Positions 55,649 to 59,036 of a DNA stretch of 64,000 bases are shown here, piece by piece. How positions within the stretch are numbered: the stretch's first letter is position 1; every line of letters begins with the position of its first letter. Where the stretch lies: NCBI RefSeq assembly GCF_041734735.1, contig NC_134910.1, positions 4,645,712-4,709,711 of the forward strand, written 5' to 3'. Source of the stretch: Babylonia areolata (taxonomy: Eukaryota; Mollusca; Gastropoda; Neogastropoda; Buccinidae). The notes beneath the pieces were generated by a model. The model saw nothing but the letters and a program-made list of their open reading frames with translations, did not search any database and was not told the origin of the DNA. Both the position numbers and the translations under genes were made by a program.

Positions 55649-57196
55649 CCATGATTAGTGCTACCAATCTATGTATCTGCCTCCGTTACATGCATTACGT
55701 GTTTATGATCTAACGTGCACGTGCATTTCAGGAAAGCCAGCGGGCAGTTCCGATTGTTCTAAAGACGACGACTGTGTCGACACCACAGTGTGTGACCATC
55801 AGAAAAACTGCAGTCAGTATTTTTTTATTTATTTTTTAAATGTATTTATTTGTTTATTGTGTGTGTGTGTGTGTGTGTGTGTGAATCAGAATCAGAATCA
55901 GAATCAGAATCAGAACCAGTTTTAATGTCAATTAAACCTGAACAAAGTTTATAAGACACGCATGAAACTACGCACAAAAAAGCAAAACAAAATAATTAAA
56001 TACTGAACAAGAGATTGAATCACTCCTGCACGCTATGGCGTTTTTGGCAGCAATTACTGAAAAATTTCCCAAACAGTCCCACAAGTTTGTCTTCCAGTAT
56101 TAACTGACTGGGTTTAATAATATTTGGAAGATATTTTTGAATTTTTTGTATGAATTCTATTCTATTTTCTTTGTATAATTTGCAGTCATCTAAGAAATGA
56201 TATTCATCCTCTATTTTTTGACATTGAAAACATAGTCTCCTTTCTTTTCGGATGTTGAAATATCGACCTTTTTCTACTGCTAAATCATGACAGGATATTC
56301 TTAATTTGAACAATGATTGTGTGTGTGTGTTGGGTATGGTGGAACATTTGGGAATATGGTCTCAGGTAGGAGAACTCACTTGTTTCGTTTGTCCGAGTGC
56401 GCGCGCGCGCGCGCGCGTGTGTGTGTGTGTTATAGTAGATTAAGTTTAGCAGACTAAAGCATAGAAATTTTGAATCATAATTATGACTGCCATGTGACAT
56501 CGTTAATCAACGCGCGTGATCATGCCAGGTTTGGGGGTTGTCCGCGTGATGTTCATTCATTCATTTTGCCCATCGCTCCTGGTGGAGCATAGGCCATCGA
56601 CGACCCCTCGCCATCGCACTCTGTTCTGGGCTGTTCTGGCCATTCCAGTCCAGTAGGTCCCTTGCTGCTTCAGCTCTGCCTCGGTATCTCGCCTCCAGCT
56701 GTTGCGAGGCCGGCCTCTCTTCCTCTTTCCCTGCGGGTTCCAAGTCAGGGCTTGGCGTGTGATGCTGGACGCTGGCTTCCTGAGGGTGTGTCCGATCCAG
56801 CCCCACTTCCTCCGCAGTATCTGCTTGGCCACTGGTTTCTGTCCCGTTTGCTCCCACAGATCTTCGTTTCGGATCTTCTCCTGCCATCGGATCTTGTAGA
56901 TGCGCCTCAGACAGGTGTTGAAGAATGTCTGAATCTTCTGCTGCATCGTCTGTGTTGTCCTCCATGTCTCGCATCCGTAGAGCAGAATTGACTTCACACT
57001 GGAGTTGAAGATGCGGAGTTTGGTTTTCATACTGATTGCTCCAGATGTTCTTGAGCACGATGAAAGCTGTTCTTGCCTTGCCGCGTGATGTTGCTCTAAC
57101 CGAAATTCTTCGTTTGCCGGAGACCTGAAATTAACCCTTCAGTATTGTACACCATGTCTGTGTGTGTGTGTGTTTGTGTGCGCGCGTGTGTGTGTA

Positions 57197-57227
<31 letters not shown>

Positions 57228-57449
57228 TGTGTGTGTGTGTGTATGTGTGTGTGCGTGTATGTGTGCGTGTATGTGTGTGTGTGTGTGCGTGTGTGTGTGT
57301 GCCGTTCTCTCCAACAAGGGATCGCCAAGAGCGGTGACTGTCAGAACCGTCCAGGTCTGTGTCTGACTGGGTCCACGTGCACTGGTGGAACGTGTCAGTG
57401 TAACCAGGAGGTCACCGACCCTCAGTCAGCAAAATGTGGTAATAACACA

Positions 57450-57482
<33 letters not shown>

Positions 57483-59005
57483 GTATGGAGTGATGGCCTA
57501 GAGGTCACGCGTCCGCCTAGGAAGCAAGAGAATCTAAGCGCGCTGGTTCGAATCGCGGCTCAGCCGCCGATATTTTCTCACCCTCCACTAGACCTTGAGT
57601 TGTGGTCTGGACGCTAGTCATTCGGATGAGACGATAAATCGAGGTCCCGTGCACAGCATGCACATAGTGCACGTAAAAGAACCCACGGCAACAAAAGGGT
57701 TGTTCCTGGCAAAGTTCTGTAGAAAAATCCTCTTCGATAGGAAAAACAAATAAAACTGCACGCAGGAAAAAATACAAAAAAAAAAGAGTGGCGCTGTAGT
57801 ATAGCGACGCGCTCTCCTTGGGGAGAGCAGCCCGAATTTCACACAGAGAAAAAAAAAATTATGTTGTAATTAAAAACAAAACAAATACAAATACAATACA
57901 CAAATCTATCTGTCTAAACGGAGATGAAGTCTGGTGAATTATCAGTTGAACGTTATCTCATTGTTGATCGATGTATTGATAGTATGGTCACCATATGGAT
58001 GATTGCATGCTAATGATTAATACAGACCCTTTTTGACAGCTTTTGTGGTGGGTGGGATGGGCTGTGAAAAGTGTACACGTTATGAGTTTGTGTGTGTGTG
58101 TGTGTGTATCTCTGCACTTGCGCGTGTGTGTAAGCATCAGACAGTTGTAAGAATCAAGGACAGCACATTTCACATCTTCGAGCTTCTTGTTCGAAACCCG
58201 TAAACTTTATTTGGTACGAGTCAGGTGATAAATCATAAGAAGTTGATGACTGGTCTTTGACCGAAGACAGGCGCTGTGTAAGTATCATCATCACCATCAT
58301 CATCACCTGTATCGTCAGTGATCCTCCTCCTCCTCCTCTTGAACGATCATCACTGATCATCATGTTCATCAACCACATCATCGTCGTCGTCGTTTATGAT
58401 AATTACAGAGCACCATTATCATCATTACTGTCAATGATTATGGTCGTCATCAACATTATCAGCATCATTATCTTCGTCGTCAGCGATCATCGTCGTCGTC
58501 TATGATCATTACTCATTATCATCATCAATGATCATTATCATCGTCAGTTACCGTCATCATCATCATTATCATCATAATCACCATCATCGTTATCGCCAAT
58601 AATGCTCAGTGATCATCATCACCATCATCTTTATCGTCAATAATGCTCGGTGATCATCATCATCATCATCATCTGCATTGTCAGCCATCATCACCATCAT
58701 CATCATCATCATCGTCACCATCATCCTGATCTTGAATAATGCTCGGTGATCATCGTCGTCGTCGTCTATGATCATCACCCATCATCATCGTCAGTGATCG
58801 TCATAATCATCGTCATCATCGTCACCATCATCTTTATCATCAATAATGCTCAGTGATCATCATCACCATCATCTTTATCGTCAATAATGCTCGGTGATTA
58901 TCATCGTCGTCCGTGATCGTCATCATCATCATCATCATCATCATCGTCACTATCATCTTTGTCGTCAGTAATTCTGAGGTATCATCATCACCATCATCTT
59001 TATCG

Positions 59006-59036
<31 letters not shown>

